Shown here: positions 38,291 through 46,556 of the stretch, piece after piece
How the letters are laid out: every line of letters starts with the position of its first letter
Position numbering within the stretch: the stretch's first letter is position 1
Source: UBA1161 sp002311745
GTDB taxonomy: Bacteria; Planctomycetota; Phycisphaerae; Tepidisphaerales; Tepidisphaeraceae
Length of the DNA: 64,000 nucleotides
NCBI GenBank assembly: GCA_050018415.1
Contig: JBEKAB010000001.1
Span: 186,001 to 250,000, forward strand
Direction of reading: 5' to 3'
Translations under genes and position numbers: made by a program
The notes under the pieces: generated by a model
Databases searched by the model: none
The model's input: the letters and a program-made list of their open reading frames with translations, nothing else
Told to the model about the DNA's origin: nothing

Positions 38291-39096
38291 TGATCGCGAC
38301 GAGAAAAGGGCTGCGCTCGCTTGCCGGGGGCGGGATGATGGCGTGTCTGTTGCTGGCCTGCGGCTGCGCCAGCCGGGTCATCGCCCCAGATGCGCCCAAC
38401 ACGGTGATCGTCGTGCCGGGGATCGGCGGCGACGCAGACGAATACACCACAGCGTGCCGCGCCCTGGCCGATGCCGGCAGCCGTGACTGCCTGCAAGTGT
38501 TCGACTGGGGACTGAAATGGCCGCTGTTTTTCCTGACCATCTCCTGGCCGGATTTGCACGAGCACACCGAGATCAAACTGGCCGCCCTTATCACCCGATG
38601 GCGTGCGGCGCATCCGCAGTCGCGCATCGTCCTGATCGGCCACAGCGCCGGCGCGGGCGTGATCCTGGGCGCGCTGGCGCGGCTGGATGATCGCGTCGGG
38701 GAGGTCGGGCCGGTCATTCTGCTCGCTCCCGCCGTTTCGCCGGATTATCAACTGAAACCCGCCCTGGGCCACGTCCGGGTCATTCACGTCTTTTACAACA
38801 AGGATGACGACTTCTGGCAGGGAATCGGACCGGCGATCTTCGGCAACTACGATGGCGCACACCGCAACGGGGCGGGCAAACGCGGATTCACCCTAACCGG
38901 CCTCGACGCCGATCAGCGCACGAAAGTCATCCAACATCCGTACCAGAAAGAGTGGGACAAGCTGGGCCAGCACGGCGGGCACTTCGATTGGCTGGCCCAT
39001 GATTTCGTGGCGCGCGTGCTGATGCCGCTGGTCGACGGCACCGCCCCGACCGCGGATGCAGCCCGCACATCGCCTTTACCCCCAGGTTCGTGGTAG
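38290..39096 (+). CDS. Lipoprotein alpha/beta-hydrolase
   Basis: This 268-aa protein has a type II signal peptide with lipobox-like L-L-A-C near residue 23, so it is probably lipid-anchored in the envelope. V-V-P-G-I-G-G near 42 resembles the oxyanion region. G-H-S-A-G-A-G near 117 is the nucleophile elbow of lipases/esterases, and the C-terminal H-F-D-W may carry the catalytic His. Substrate unknown. Confidence 0.75.
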   Translation: MIATRKGLRSLAGGGMMACLLLACGCASRVIAPDAPNTVIVVPGIGGDADEYTTACRALADAGSRDCLQVFDWGLKWPLFFLTISWPDLHEHTEIKLAALITRWRAAHPQSRIVLIGHSAGAGVILGALARLDDRVGEVGPVILLAPAVSPDYQLKPALGHVRVIHVFYNKDDDFWQGIGPAIFGNYDGAHRNGAGKRGFTLTGLDADQRTKVIQHPYQKEWDKLGQHGGHFDWLAHDFVARVLMPLVDGTAPTADAARTSPLPPGSW

Positions 39097-39099
39097 TAT
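39094..39099 (+). promoter_or_regulatory. TAGTAT -10-like box, 6 nt before PIN start
   Basis: TAGTAT, then six bases, then the GTG start of the PIN gene. No Shine-Dalgarno is seen, so the transcript is predicted to be leaderless. Confidence 0.45.
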
Positions 39100-39105
39100 T
39101 TCATC

Positions 39106-39741
39106 GTGGCGAAGGTCTACCTCGAGACCAGCTTTTTTTCGGCGTGCGTCAGCACGCGCAAGAGCAACAAGAGTATCGGCTGGCGTGCCTCGATCAACGA
39201 GTGGTGGCAACGGCATGCGCGGTATTTTGAGCTATACGTTTCGCCGGAAGTCGTCCGCGAATTGGCTGCACCGGAGTTTCCCAACGGTACCAAGGCCCTT
39301 GCCATGATTCGAGGGTTGCAAACGTTGAAGTTGACGCCCGAGGTGCTGGACTTTGCCGAGCTGCTTGTAACGCATAAAGTAATGCCAAGCCCCGCAGTGG
39401 AAGGCGATGCCCTGCACGTGGCCGTAGCTGCCGTTCATGGCATGGACTATCTGCTGACGTGGAACGTCATGCATTTAGCCAATCCGAACAAGCGTACGCA
39501 CCTGGCGATCATTTGCATGCAGTTGGGTTTGACAGCGCCACAGATCGTAACGCCGGATATGCTGCAGGAGAGCGAAAGTGAACACTCCACCCCCATAGGG
39601 GGTGGCTTCAGGAAGGCCCCTCGAAGGGGCCGTCGGCGTCAACGGCCAAACACGACCATTGACGCTTTAAGCCGCAGTGAGCAATCGACGTTTCAAATGC
39701 CATCGGCAGGAACGGTTCCCGCCGGACATCGGTTGCGATAG
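39106..39741 (+). CDS. PIN-domain (VapC-like) toxin with element-derived C-terminus
   Basis: This frame encodes 211 aa. Residues 1-158 form a PIN RNase domain: V-Y-L-E-T-S-F-F-S at the N-terminus (acidic residue of the site), S-P-E-V-V-R-E-L, G-D-A-L-H-V-A-V-A and L-L-T-W-N-V-M-H-L-A-N-P-N-K, ending I-V-T-P-D-M-L. From residue about 159 the frame runs into the structured insertion at 39582, giving a basic tail unlike the family. The toxin should cleave RNA; the original protein was probably about 165 aa. The partner antitoxin-like gene is now 124 bp downstream. Confidence 0.8.
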   Translation: MAKVYLETSFFSACVSTRKSNKSIGWRASINEWWQRHARYFELYVSPEVVRELAAPEFPNGTKALAMIRGLQTLKLTPEVLDFAELLVTHKVMPSPAVEGDALHVAVAAVHGMDYLLTWNVMHLANPNKRTHLAIICMQLGLTAPQIVTPDMLQESESEHSTPIGGGFRKAPRRGRRRQRPNTTIDALSRSEQSTFQMPSAGTVPAGHRLR

Positions 39742-39884
39742 TCGCTCCGTGTCACCGTGCGTCTTGCGGCAACGAGAGTTTCTCTTTCTCTTGCAGACGT
39801 TTGGCACGCCGGAACGGCAGAGCCTAAACGCGTCCACGGCCAGAGGCCGTGGTTTCATGTAGTAATGACTAAGCCCGCACATAG
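39582..39884 (+). mobile_element. HEARO/IscB omega-RNA-like element without an endonuclease gene
   Basis: The stretch begins directly after GTGA (39578-39581), the reported insertion signature of HEARO elements. It opens with two strong hairpins: CCACCCCC-ATA-GGGGGTGG (39587-39605) and GGCCCCT-CGA-AGGGGCC (39615-39631). It closes with CCACGGCC-AGA-GGCCGTGG (39834-39852). The interior is rich in further pairings (for example CAACGAGAG with CTCTTG) and has no credible protein. HEARO RNAs are the guide RNAs of IscB nucleases in IS200/IS605-like transposons. The 3' edge is uncertain (39853-39892); 39883 would restore the flanking genes. The class assignment is from remembered consensus and needs a covariance search. 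Confidence 0.6.
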
Positions 39885-40068
39885 GGACCAAACGCCCGTT
39901 GACGATGTACGGCGCATCCGCCAGCGTCTGAGTCGCGAAGCGCACGGCGACGTGCGCAAATTGGCAGAATTGTCGAACCGGGCCTTCGAAAAGCCCCGGG
40001 GAAAGCTGAAGCTCAAACCCGCGGAGCCGCCTACGCGTAAGGACCGCCGCAACGGGACGAGAGGCTGA
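39865..40068 (+). CDS. Small antitoxin-like partner of the PIN toxin
   Basis: This 67-aa protein has V-D-D-V-R-R-I-R-Q-R-L-S-R-E-A-H-G-D followed by L-A-E-L. That is the pattern of short helical proteins (x-V-E-E-V-R-x-x-R) encoded beside PIN genes of this type and taken as antitoxins. The C-terminus is Lys/Arg/Pro-rich. The first six or so residues come from the end of the inserted element; the original start was probably the GTG at 39578. Confidence 0.65.
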   Translation: MTKPAHRDQTPVDDVRRIRQRLSREAHGDVRKLAELSNRAFEKPRGKLKLKPAEPPTRKDRRNGTRG

Positions 40069-40227
40069 GGAAGCCGCGCGGTCCTCACAAACTTACGCGC
40101 GTGCAGATGAATTGTCAATTGGAAGCAACCAGCCCCGGCAAAATCGAGGGTTGAACATTCGGATCGCCACAGCGCTCATACGACTGCCCGCTGAGCCGGA
40201 CTTTCGGATCATGCCTTCGCGGGGGCA

Positions 40228-41109
40228 TCAGGCCTTCATTTCCGGCACGTATCCGACGATGGTGATGCGGTAACGGTCGGCCAGCTCCAATACCTTGGTC
40301 TTTTCCAGGATGATCGTCTTTCCCGGCTCCAGGACCAGAGCGGTGGCGCGGGCGGCGTGAAGCTTTTCGATCGTCGTCGTGCCCACCGTGGGAACGTCCA
40401 GGCGCAGGTCGCGATGAACGTTGGACACCTTGATCAGGGTCCATCCCCCCACTTTGCACAACTGTCCGGCCCGCTCGATCATCGCGTTGGTCCCCTCCAC
40501 CGCCTCGACGGCAATCACGTTTTTGTCGACGACGGCCAGGGATTGACCGATGTCCAGTCGGCTGATGACCTGGCACAAATCCCAGCCGAAGCGAATGTCC
40601 TCCCACTGCTTTTCGGCGGGAGCGCGCTGGGTGAGGATGCCGGCGCCGGCGAGGTGTTCAGCACAATACATCGTTGAGTCGATCAAATGGATGCCCTCGG
40701 AAGCCAGTTCCTGGTCGATGACTCGCAACACGGCCTGGTCGCGCTTGTCCCGGTGAAGTTTGCGCAACCACACTTTGAGCGTCCGCAGGTCGGGAATATA
40801 CCGAAACGTCCGCCAGCGGCTATATATTTTTTCCTTGGCCACGCGGCCGACGAGGATGGCCTCGCAGCAGCCCTGGGACTTCAGGACGCGAATCCATTGC
40901 CCCATGCGGACGATGCCGACCCATTTGAAAACGTCCACTTCGTCGCGCAGCTCGGGCCAGGCGTAGCCGCTGAAGGCGGCGGCGACCACCTTCCGCCCGG
41001 CGGCGCGAGCCCCGCGAGCCACCAGCACCGGAAAAACCCCCTCCCCGGCAATCAGGCCCAGAGGAGTATGGGAATGCCCCGAGGCAACGGGGACTGGGGG
41101 CTGCGTCAT
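40228..41109 (-). CDS. lpxI: UDP-2,3-diacylglucosamine pyrophosphatase LpxI
   Basis: This 293-aa lipid A pathway enzyme cleaves UDP-2,3-diacylglucosamine to lipid X. It matches the LpxI/DUF1009 pattern: G-L-I-A-G-E-G-V-F-P-V at the N-terminus, D-S-T near 143, G-I-L-T-Q-R near 155, then Q-S-L-A-V-V-D-K and A-V-E-A-V-E-G-T-N-A-M-I-E-R-A-G. Presence of lpxI supports lipid A synthesis. It stands apart from other lpx genes. Confidence 0.9.
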   Translation of the reverse strand: MTQPPVPVASGHSHTPLGLIAGEGVFPVLVARGARAAGRKVVAAAFSGYAWPELRDEVDVFKWVGIVRMGQWIRVLKSQGCCEAILVGRVAKEKIYSRWRTFRYIPDLRTLKVWLRKLHRDKRDQAVLRVIDQELASEGIHLIDSTMYCAEHLAGAGILTQRAPAEKQWEDIRFGWDLCQVISRLDIGQSLAVVDKNVIAVEAVEGTNAMIERAGQLCKVGGWTLIKVSNVHRDLRLDVPTVGTTTIEKLHAARATALVLEPGKTIILEKTKVLELADRYRITIVGYVPEMKA

Positions 41110-41167
41110 GGCACTTCATCTTAAAAACCAATTGTCATTCGCCAAGGGGCAGCGCTGGTTGGCCGGG

Positions 41168-43174
41168 TTATCGCTGCTGGACCTCGGGCATGGGCTGGAC
41201 GGTGACGCCGGAGGCCGCCTTGGCGGGCGTGGCGGATGATTCGCCCAACCGCTTGATAATCGCGTCGATGCGCTCCTGGGCCTCCGGCGGCTGGCTGGAG
41301 CGCTGGTCCTTCAGCACGCTGATCACGGACGGACCCAGCGTCACCAGCGCCGCCTCGGCTTCATCCCGCTGCTTCCAGTCGTCGGCACTGAGCCCGGTCA
41401 CCAGGGTCTTGATTTTTTCGATCATGACATCCGAGGGCCGGGGAAGCGGCTGGTTGTACTCGGACACCAGCGCCAGCGGGATGTTGATGCTGGTGCCGCT
41501 GAGCAGCTTGCACTGCACCTCCTGCTGCTGGAGTTGGCCGCTGATGATGGTGTTGTCCCAGAGAGTGACCTGCACGTCCGCCGAGCCGCCGGCGGCGTGA
41601 GTGAGCCTTCTGACCTGCACGCCGCTGATCTGCACGGTGTCGAACGCCGTATCCAGATTCAGCGTCCCTTCCAGCGTGGCGACCAGGAGATCCTGGTTGA
41701 TCAAAGCCATCGAAGGGGTCGTGTCATCCGCCTCGGCGGCCTTGCCGGCCAGCCTGAGGGCCAGCAGGCTGCTGGTGGGAAATCTCACCGGCTGCGCGGC
41801 AAAGCCGCTGAGCAGCTTCATGTCGAACGCCGGCGCGGTGACCAGGCCGGCGAACTTGCTGCCATCGGTGAGGTAGATCTCGTGCACGCCGTTGTCCTCG
41901 CCTTGGAAGACGATGGACGCGATGCTCCGCGGATCGAGCCGCAAGAGGCCGTAACGGGTAAGGACCTCGATGGGTCCGGCGGGCATTTCGACGTTGACGC
42001 GGTCGCCGCTGCGCATCACGACGCACGGCTTATCGAACGTCCACTCCTGCGGCTCGCCCGGTTGCTTGCGGCAGCCCACGCGCGACATCTGGCTCAGCGG
42101 CACCTGCACCACCTGGCCGCTGGACAGCTCCATGGCGATGCTCTGGTTCTGCAGATTGCCGCCGAAGACCTGCCCGTCGACGGTGACGATCAGTTGCCGC
42201 GGACGGTATTGCCCGATGTTCATCAGGGCAATCACCTGCCCCTTGGGCAGCTCCACCGCACCGTAGAAGGTCGCCAGCTTGTAGGAGTCTTCCTTGAGCG
42301 TTCCCTTGATCAGATCGCCGGAGCGCAATTCGATGACGTCGAAAACGTCGCCGCGGAGGATTTCCAGGTCATTGATGAAGGTGTCACCCGTGGCGAAGTT
42401 GGCGATGATTTTGCGGATGTCGGCGGGGACGGAGGCCAGGACCTTGGCCTCCTTCACGGACAGGATCGTTTGCTGTCCCTGGTCGATGGAGGCGGCGGCG
42501 CCCATGAGGTGAACCAGGGCGACGGATTTGCCGGCGGGAACTTCCACCGCGTAATTGGCCTGGACCATGCTGTTGCCGGGTTCGTAGTTGATGGTCGGCG
42601 ACAGCTTGGCGCCCTTGCCGGCGAACATCTCCAACGCCGCGCGGTTGATCCCCGTCAGCGCCACCCAACCAATCTGACTGTCCTTGTGCTTGGGATCGTT
42701 GACCAAGACCGAGCCGCTGACCCCGTAGTTGAGATTGGATTGGATTTGGACGTTGAAGGTCTGGTCCTGGGCCTGAATGTTTTTGATGATCTCGATATAG
42801 CGTACCAGGCCGCTGTCGCCGCCCAGCAGAATGCGGCGCGTGACCATGCAGTTGCCGGCGTTCAACCCCTCCAGCACCAGCTCGCCGGTTTGCGGATCGA
42901 GCTTGGCCATGTTGTTGTTCATGCCGGGGTTGTTGCCGTTGATCAAGAGGGTTTCGCCTTGGCCGTAGAGGGGCTGCGGGCCGTTTTGGCGAATCCAGCC
43001 GCCGGGATAGACGGCCCATTGGTTTCCCGCCCCATCCGCCTGAACGTAAGGAAGAGTAACGGTGCCGCCGGGTCCCACGCGGCGGATGCGCGCCGCCGAC
43101 GCGGTGCAACAGACCATCAGCACCGCGCACAGCAAGCCCGACGTGATCGTCCGGAATCTGGAGTTGTTCATCAT
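41168..43174 (-). CDS. Large exported protein, unknown function
   Basis: This 668-aa protein has a signal peptide (1-28, ending A-S-A-A). The middle is made of beta-rich segments with recurring G-x-x-V-x-V-P-L-S and S-G-D-x-I-x-G motifs, such as L-R-S-G-D-L-I-K-G-T and L-W-D-N-T-I-I-S-G-Q, resembling repeated small beta-barrel units. The C-terminal 90 residues are helical (D-D-W-K-Q-R-D-E-A-E-A-A-L) and resemble HEAT-like or peptidyl-carrier linkers seen in planctomycete proteins. GGAGG precedes the double ATG. No enzyme motif recognised. Confidence 0.7.
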   Translation of the reverse strand: MMNNSRFRTITSGLLCAVLMVCCTASAARIRRVGPGGTVTLPYVQADGAGNQWAVYPGGWIRQNGPQPLYGQGETLLINGNNPGMNNNMAKLDPQTGELVLEGLNAGNCMVTRRILLGGDSGLVRYIEIIKNIQAQDQTFNVQIQSNLNYGVSGSVLVNDPKHKDSQIGWVALTGINRAALEMFAGKGAKLSPTINYEPGNSMVQANYAVEVPAGKSVALVHLMGAAASIDQGQQTILSVKEAKVLASVPADIRKIIANFATGDTFINDLEILRGDVFDVIELRSGDLIKGTLKEDSYKLATFYGAVELPKGQVIALMNIGQYRPRQLIVTVDGQVFGGNLQNQSIAMELSSGQVVQVPLSQMSRVGCRKQPGEPQEWTFDKPCVVMRSGDRVNVEMPAGPIEVLTRYGLLRLDPRSIASIVFQGEDNGVHEIYLTDGSKFAGLVTAPAFDMKLLSGFAAQPVRFPTSSLLALRLAGKAAEADDTTPSMALINQDLLVATLEGTLNLDTAFDTVQISGVQVRRLTHAAGGSADVQVTLWDNTIISGQLQQQEVQCKLLSGTSINIPLALVSEYNQPLPRPSDVMIEKIKTLVTGLSADDWKQRDEAEAALVTLGPSVISVLKDQRSSQPPEAQERIDAIIKRLGESSATPAKAASGVTVQPMPEVQQR

Positions 43175-43287
43175 CCGCCTCCTTTGACGCGCCGGCGCGG
43201 CAAATGTTTCACTCCTCGCCGGTGCACAGTGTAGCTTGTGGCAGGCGGCCGGGTAAGTCCGCGGTCCGCGACCCCGCCCTCCCGCGG

Positions 43288-44004
43288 CTATGAAGCGGGA
43301 AATTTGACGCTTTTGTGGAGGTAAATCACTTCGCCGCTGGTGTGGGCCAGATCGCCGGTAATGCAATGAGCGATGACGCGGGCAACCTCCGCGGGATCGA
43401 GCGTCTCTTGCGGCGGGCACTGCTCAGGCGAAAACAGGGAGCGGAACATGGCCGTCTCCGTGGCCGCGGGGGCCACCGTGTGCACGCGGACGTTGATCTC
43501 CCGGCCTTCCCGCGCCAACGCCAAGCCCAGGAGATTCACGGCCGCCTTGGCGGCGCCATAGGCGCCCAGGCCGGGAAATGGATCGCGCGCGGAATAAGAA
43601 GAGACGTTGACGGCGACGCCGCCCCCCTGCTTGCGCCAGATCGGCCAAAGTACGCGGCAAAAATGAAACGCGGCTGAAAGATTGCTGTCCAAGATCGCTT
43701 GCCACTCCTGCGGGGTCATCCGCTCGACCGTACGCATCAGCGCGACGCCGGCGCAATGCACCAGCGCGTCCACTCGCCCGAAGCTCGACATCGCCTGCCG
43801 CACGACCCGGTCGGCGGCATCGGCCAGGCCAACGTCCGCCGCGACGATCTGGCAAGCGCCGCCGCATAGCGCCGCCGTCTGCTCTAGCTCCGACGCCGTG
43901 CGCGACACCAGGACCAGGCGGTAGTCGCGTCTGGCCAACTCGATCGCGCTGGCTCGGCCGATGCCTCGGCCGGCTCCGGTGATGATGGCCACGGGAAGAT
44001 CCAT
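43288..44004 (-). CDS. Short-chain dehydrogenase/reductase
   Basis: This 238-aa SDR has the nucleotide motif T-G-A-G-R-G-I-G (9-16), the structural N of C-A-G-V near 87, catalytic S (V-S-S-Y near 138) and Y-G-A-A-K (near 151-155). The cofactor strand ends L-V-S-R-T, and the Arg favours NADP(H). Substrate unknown. It is next to a sugar-phosphate mutarotase. Confidence 0.88.
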   Translation of the reverse strand: MDLPVAIITGAGRGIGRASAIELARRDYRLVLVSRTASELEQTAALCGGACQIVAADVGLADAADRVVRQAMSSFGRVDALVHCAGVALMRTVERMTPQEWQAILDSNLSAAFHFCRVLWPIWRKQGGGVAVNVSSYSARDPFPGLGAYGAAKAAVNLLGLALAREGREINVRVHTVAPAATETAMFRSLFSPEQCPPQETLDPAEVARVIAHCITGDLAHTSGEVIYLHKSVKFPAS

Positions 44005-44020
44005 GGTGAAAAAGCGGCCG

Positions 44021-44923
44021 CTAGAGCACGGAGACGCGCGTGGTCATGCGATGGGTCTGCCCCGGCGGCAGCTTCACCCCGTAGTCCGCCGCGTTGGCCG
44101 TTTCGACGCACAGCATCTGCACCCACTCATCGTCCCCAAAATCGGGCATCGCTTTGGACTTGGCGATCCAGGGATTCCATACCACCGTGGCGTCGGAGCC
44201 TTCCTTTTCCACCTGGATCGTGCGCTGCATCGCTGGATCGTGCACCAGACACGCACACCTGGTGTCCAGGAACAAGCAATCGGTCTCGGCGGCGATGGTG
44301 ATCGGCCCGGCGGGCTGGGTCTTGCGCTTCGAGCCGTCGGCACGGTCGATGTAGGCGGCGCCCGCCAGCCCCTCCACGCTGATCCGACGGCAGTCGCCAA
44401 CCTGCAGGTAGGTGTGCAGGGCCTCTTCGAATTCCATGAGCTGCCGGGCGACGTTGCGGACTTCCAACGTGATCTCCAGCGCGGCCGAGATGATCACGAT
44501 CAAACGCAGGACAAATTCGTACGGCCAGTGGCGATGGGTTTGCTCGTCGTTGCTCAGATTCAGAACCAGGCGTACCGAACCGTCGCTGCGAACGTCGCAG
44601 GATTCGATCCGCCAATCGCTGATGCGCGCAAGACCATGGGCCGGCGCCTGGGGATAGCCTGCTCGCGCGCCGAACCAGGGGAAGACCAGGGGCACGCCGC
44701 CGCGGATCGGCTTGTCCGGCGCGAACCAGCTCGAGCGGCTCAGGAACAGCACGGGTGCCGCCCCGCGAGGCTGGAAATGCGCGACGTGGGCGCCGTGCAG
44801 ATAAATCTCAGCTTCGGCCGGCTCGGCGTTAACCACGATCATCGGGAGCGATCCGCGGCCCGACTCGATGCGAACGACTCCGCTGACTCCAAACTGCTCT
44901 TGCAACTGACCCACATCCTGCAT
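44021..44923 (-). CDS. D-hexose-6-phosphate mutarotase (YeaD family)
   Basis: This 300-aa aldose-1-epimerase-like enzyme interconverts anomers of hexose 6-phosphates. Landmarks are H-G-A-H-V-A-H-F-Q-P, then S-R-S-S-W-F-A-P-D-K-P-I-R-G-G-V-P, F-P-W-F-G, A-H-G-L-A-R (catalytic His region) and W-N-P-W near the end. ATG at 44923 gives the usual family length. Leader sequence shows no strong Shine-Dalgarno. Confidence 0.85.
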   Translation of the reverse strand: MQDVGQLQEQFGVSGVVRIESGRGSLPMIVVNAEPAEAEIYLHGAHVAHFQPRGAAPVLFLSRSSWFAPDKPIRGGVPLVFPWFGARAGYPQAPAHGLARISDWRIESCDVRSDGSVRLVLNLSNDEQTHRHWPYEFVLRLIVIISAALEITLEVRNVARQLMEFEEALHTYLQVGDCRRISVEGLAGAAYIDRADGSKRKTQPAGPITIAAETDCLFLDTRCACLVHDPAMQRTIQVEKEGSDATVVWNPWIAKSKAMPDFGDDEWVQMLCVETANAADYGVKLPPGQTHRMTTRVSVL

Positions 44924-44975
44924 GAGAACCAACCTATGTGAAAGCGTTTGACTTGGCAAAGCGGGCGGAGGCGCT

Positions 44976-45233
44976 TTAGGGCCTGCGCGACGCGGACGGA
45001 TTTTTGCCGTGCCCGAGGGCGTCGATTTTTTCCACCGTGTCCAGGACAGTCTGCCGCAGGCGATCCAGCTCGGCCAAGGATTCCTGGACGTTGGGCACAT
45101 TGGATAATTCCAGGCGCAGGGCTTGCAGAGCGAGCAGGATGCTGTTGAGATCGCCGCGAAGCTCGTGGCTGAGAAGCGAAACCTCCTGCGCTTGGGTCTT
45201 TGCTCCCCCCGATTTCAATTGAGATTCTTGCAT
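44976..45233 (-). CDS. HisKA-like mini protein without kinase domain
   Basis: This 85-aa protein contains L-L-S-H-E-L-R-G-D-L-N-S-I, a close match to the H-box of histidine kinases, followed by a second helix with L-D-R-L-R-Q-T-V-L-D-T-V. That would give a two-helix hairpin able to dimerise. There is no ATPase domain, and no sensor or receiver gene is adjacent. It may be a phosphotransfer protein or a modulator. GGAG precedes ATG 45233. Confidence 0.6.
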   Translation of the reverse strand: MQESQLKSGGAKTQAQEVSLLSHELRGDLNSILLALQALRLELSNVPNVQESLAELDRLRQTVLDTVEKIDALGHGKNPSASRRP

Positions 45234-45372
45234 GGGAACGGCTCCATCCTCGCAGCCCACGAGACGAGCGACCGATGCAGGGATTATTCGCCCGGCGCGC
45301 GGCAAATCAAGAGCGATCCGTGCCGCCGTGGCGATTGGTCAGACAAGCGGCTAGACTTGCGGCCCTCAAAAA

Positions 45373-46545
45373 ATGAAGGCAACGCCGTTGAACAGCTCCA
45401 TTTCGACCCAGCACATCGGCCGCGCCCTGCGCTTCGCTCAGGTCCAGGTTCGCCGGCTCATCGAACGATACCCGGATTTCTACCCGCTCTATACGCATCA
45501 GGGGAAATGGAAACATGACCAGCCGGCCTGGACGCGCTGGTGCGACGGGTTTTTGCCCGGAATGATGTGGCTGTTCCTGGAAAGCGGCCAGGCGGATGAT
45601 CCAGGCTTCTGGCAAAGCAACGCCCAGCGCTACTGCCAGAATCTCCAGCACCGCAGCGAGGACCGCGAAGTCCACGACCTGGGGTTCATCTTCTACCACG
45701 GCACCCACAAGCGGTGGTACGACCTGACCGTGCGCCAGGGCAGGCCGCAGCAGCAGCTTAACGACGTGGTCATCCGCGCCGCTCAGGTGCTGGCGATGCG
45801 ATTCATGGACAACGGAAAATATCTTCGCTCCTTTGTCCACGCCGACTCCCTGTTTATTGACATCATGATGAACGTGCCGCTGATTTTCTACGCAGCCAAC
45901 CAGACCGCCGACCAAAACCTGATGAGGGTGGCGATGGAGCACAGCCTCACCACGCGGCGCGTCCTGGTGCGGGGCGACGGCAGCACCGCCCACGAGGGAA
46001 TCTTCGACCTCAAGACCGGCAAGTTCCTTCGGCAGACCACCCAGCAGGGTTTTCGCGGCGACAGCGCTTGGAGCCGGGGACTGGCCTGGTCCCTCTACGG
46101 TTTTGGCACGTGCCACGAATTGACCGGCGACAGCCGCTTCCTGCGAACCGCCCAGCTCAACGCGGATTTCTATTTAGCCAACACGCCCGCCGACGGCGTG
46201 CCGCCCTGGGATTACGATGCGCCGCCCTCGGGACCGCTGTCGCGGAATCAGCCCGACAGCTCGGCCGCGGCCATCGCAGCCGGCGGGCTGTTCAACCTCG
46301 CCCGGCTGACTTCCGATCCCACCCGCGCCGCCGCCTATCGCGACACCGCCCTGAACATTGTCGCCACTCTGAGCCAACCGCCCTACCTGGCCCAGGACGA
46401 TCCGCAATGGGAAGGGATCCTGAAGCGCGGCGTTTACCACATCCACAAGGGTCTGGGCGTCGATGAAAGCGTCATGTGGGGCGAGTTTTTCTTCGTTGAA
46501 GCCCTGACCAAGGCCCTGGCCGCCGTCGACGAATCCAACGCCTGA
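45373..46545 (+). CDS. Glycoside hydrolase family 88 (unsaturated uronyl hydrolase)
   Basis: This 390-aa enzyme should remove 4,5-unsaturated uronic acids left by polysaccharide lyases. It has W-C-D-G-F-L-P-G-M-M-W near 62, the D-S-L-F-I-D-I-M-M-N-V-P-L-I-F block near 158-172 with the catalytic Asp, H-E-G-I-F-D near 217 and W-S-R-G-L-A-W-S-L-Y-G-F near 240. There is no signal peptide, so it is cytoplasmic. It is 11 bp upstream of an MFS gene and likely co-transcribed, suggesting import and breakdown of uronate oligosaccharides. Confidence 0.88.
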   Translation: MKATPLNSSISTQHIGRALRFAQVQVRRLIERYPDFYPLYTHQGKWKHDQPAWTRWCDGFLPGMMWLFLESGQADDPGFWQSNAQRYCQNLQHRSEDREVHDLGFIFYHGTHKRWYDLTVRQGRPQQQLNDVVIRAAQVLAMRFMDNGKYLRSFVHADSLFIDIMMNVPLIFYAANQTADQNLMRVAMEHSLTTRRVLVRGDGSTAHEGIFDLKTGKFLRQTTQQGFRGDSAWSRGLAWSLYGFGTCHELTGDSRFLRTAQLNADFYLANTPADGVPPWDYDAPPSGPLSRNQPDSSAAAIAAGGLFNLARLTSDPTRAAAYRDTALNIVATLSQPPYLAQDDPQWEGILKRGVYHIHKGLGVDESVMWGEFFFVEALTKALAAVDESNA

Positions 46546-46556
46546 TCCGCCGTCCT

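Noticed and set aside
39667..39945. Leftward frame inside the HEARO-like element as a possible iscB remnant
   Set aside because: The 92-aa translation has no RuvC or HNH motif and overlaps predicted RNA stems.
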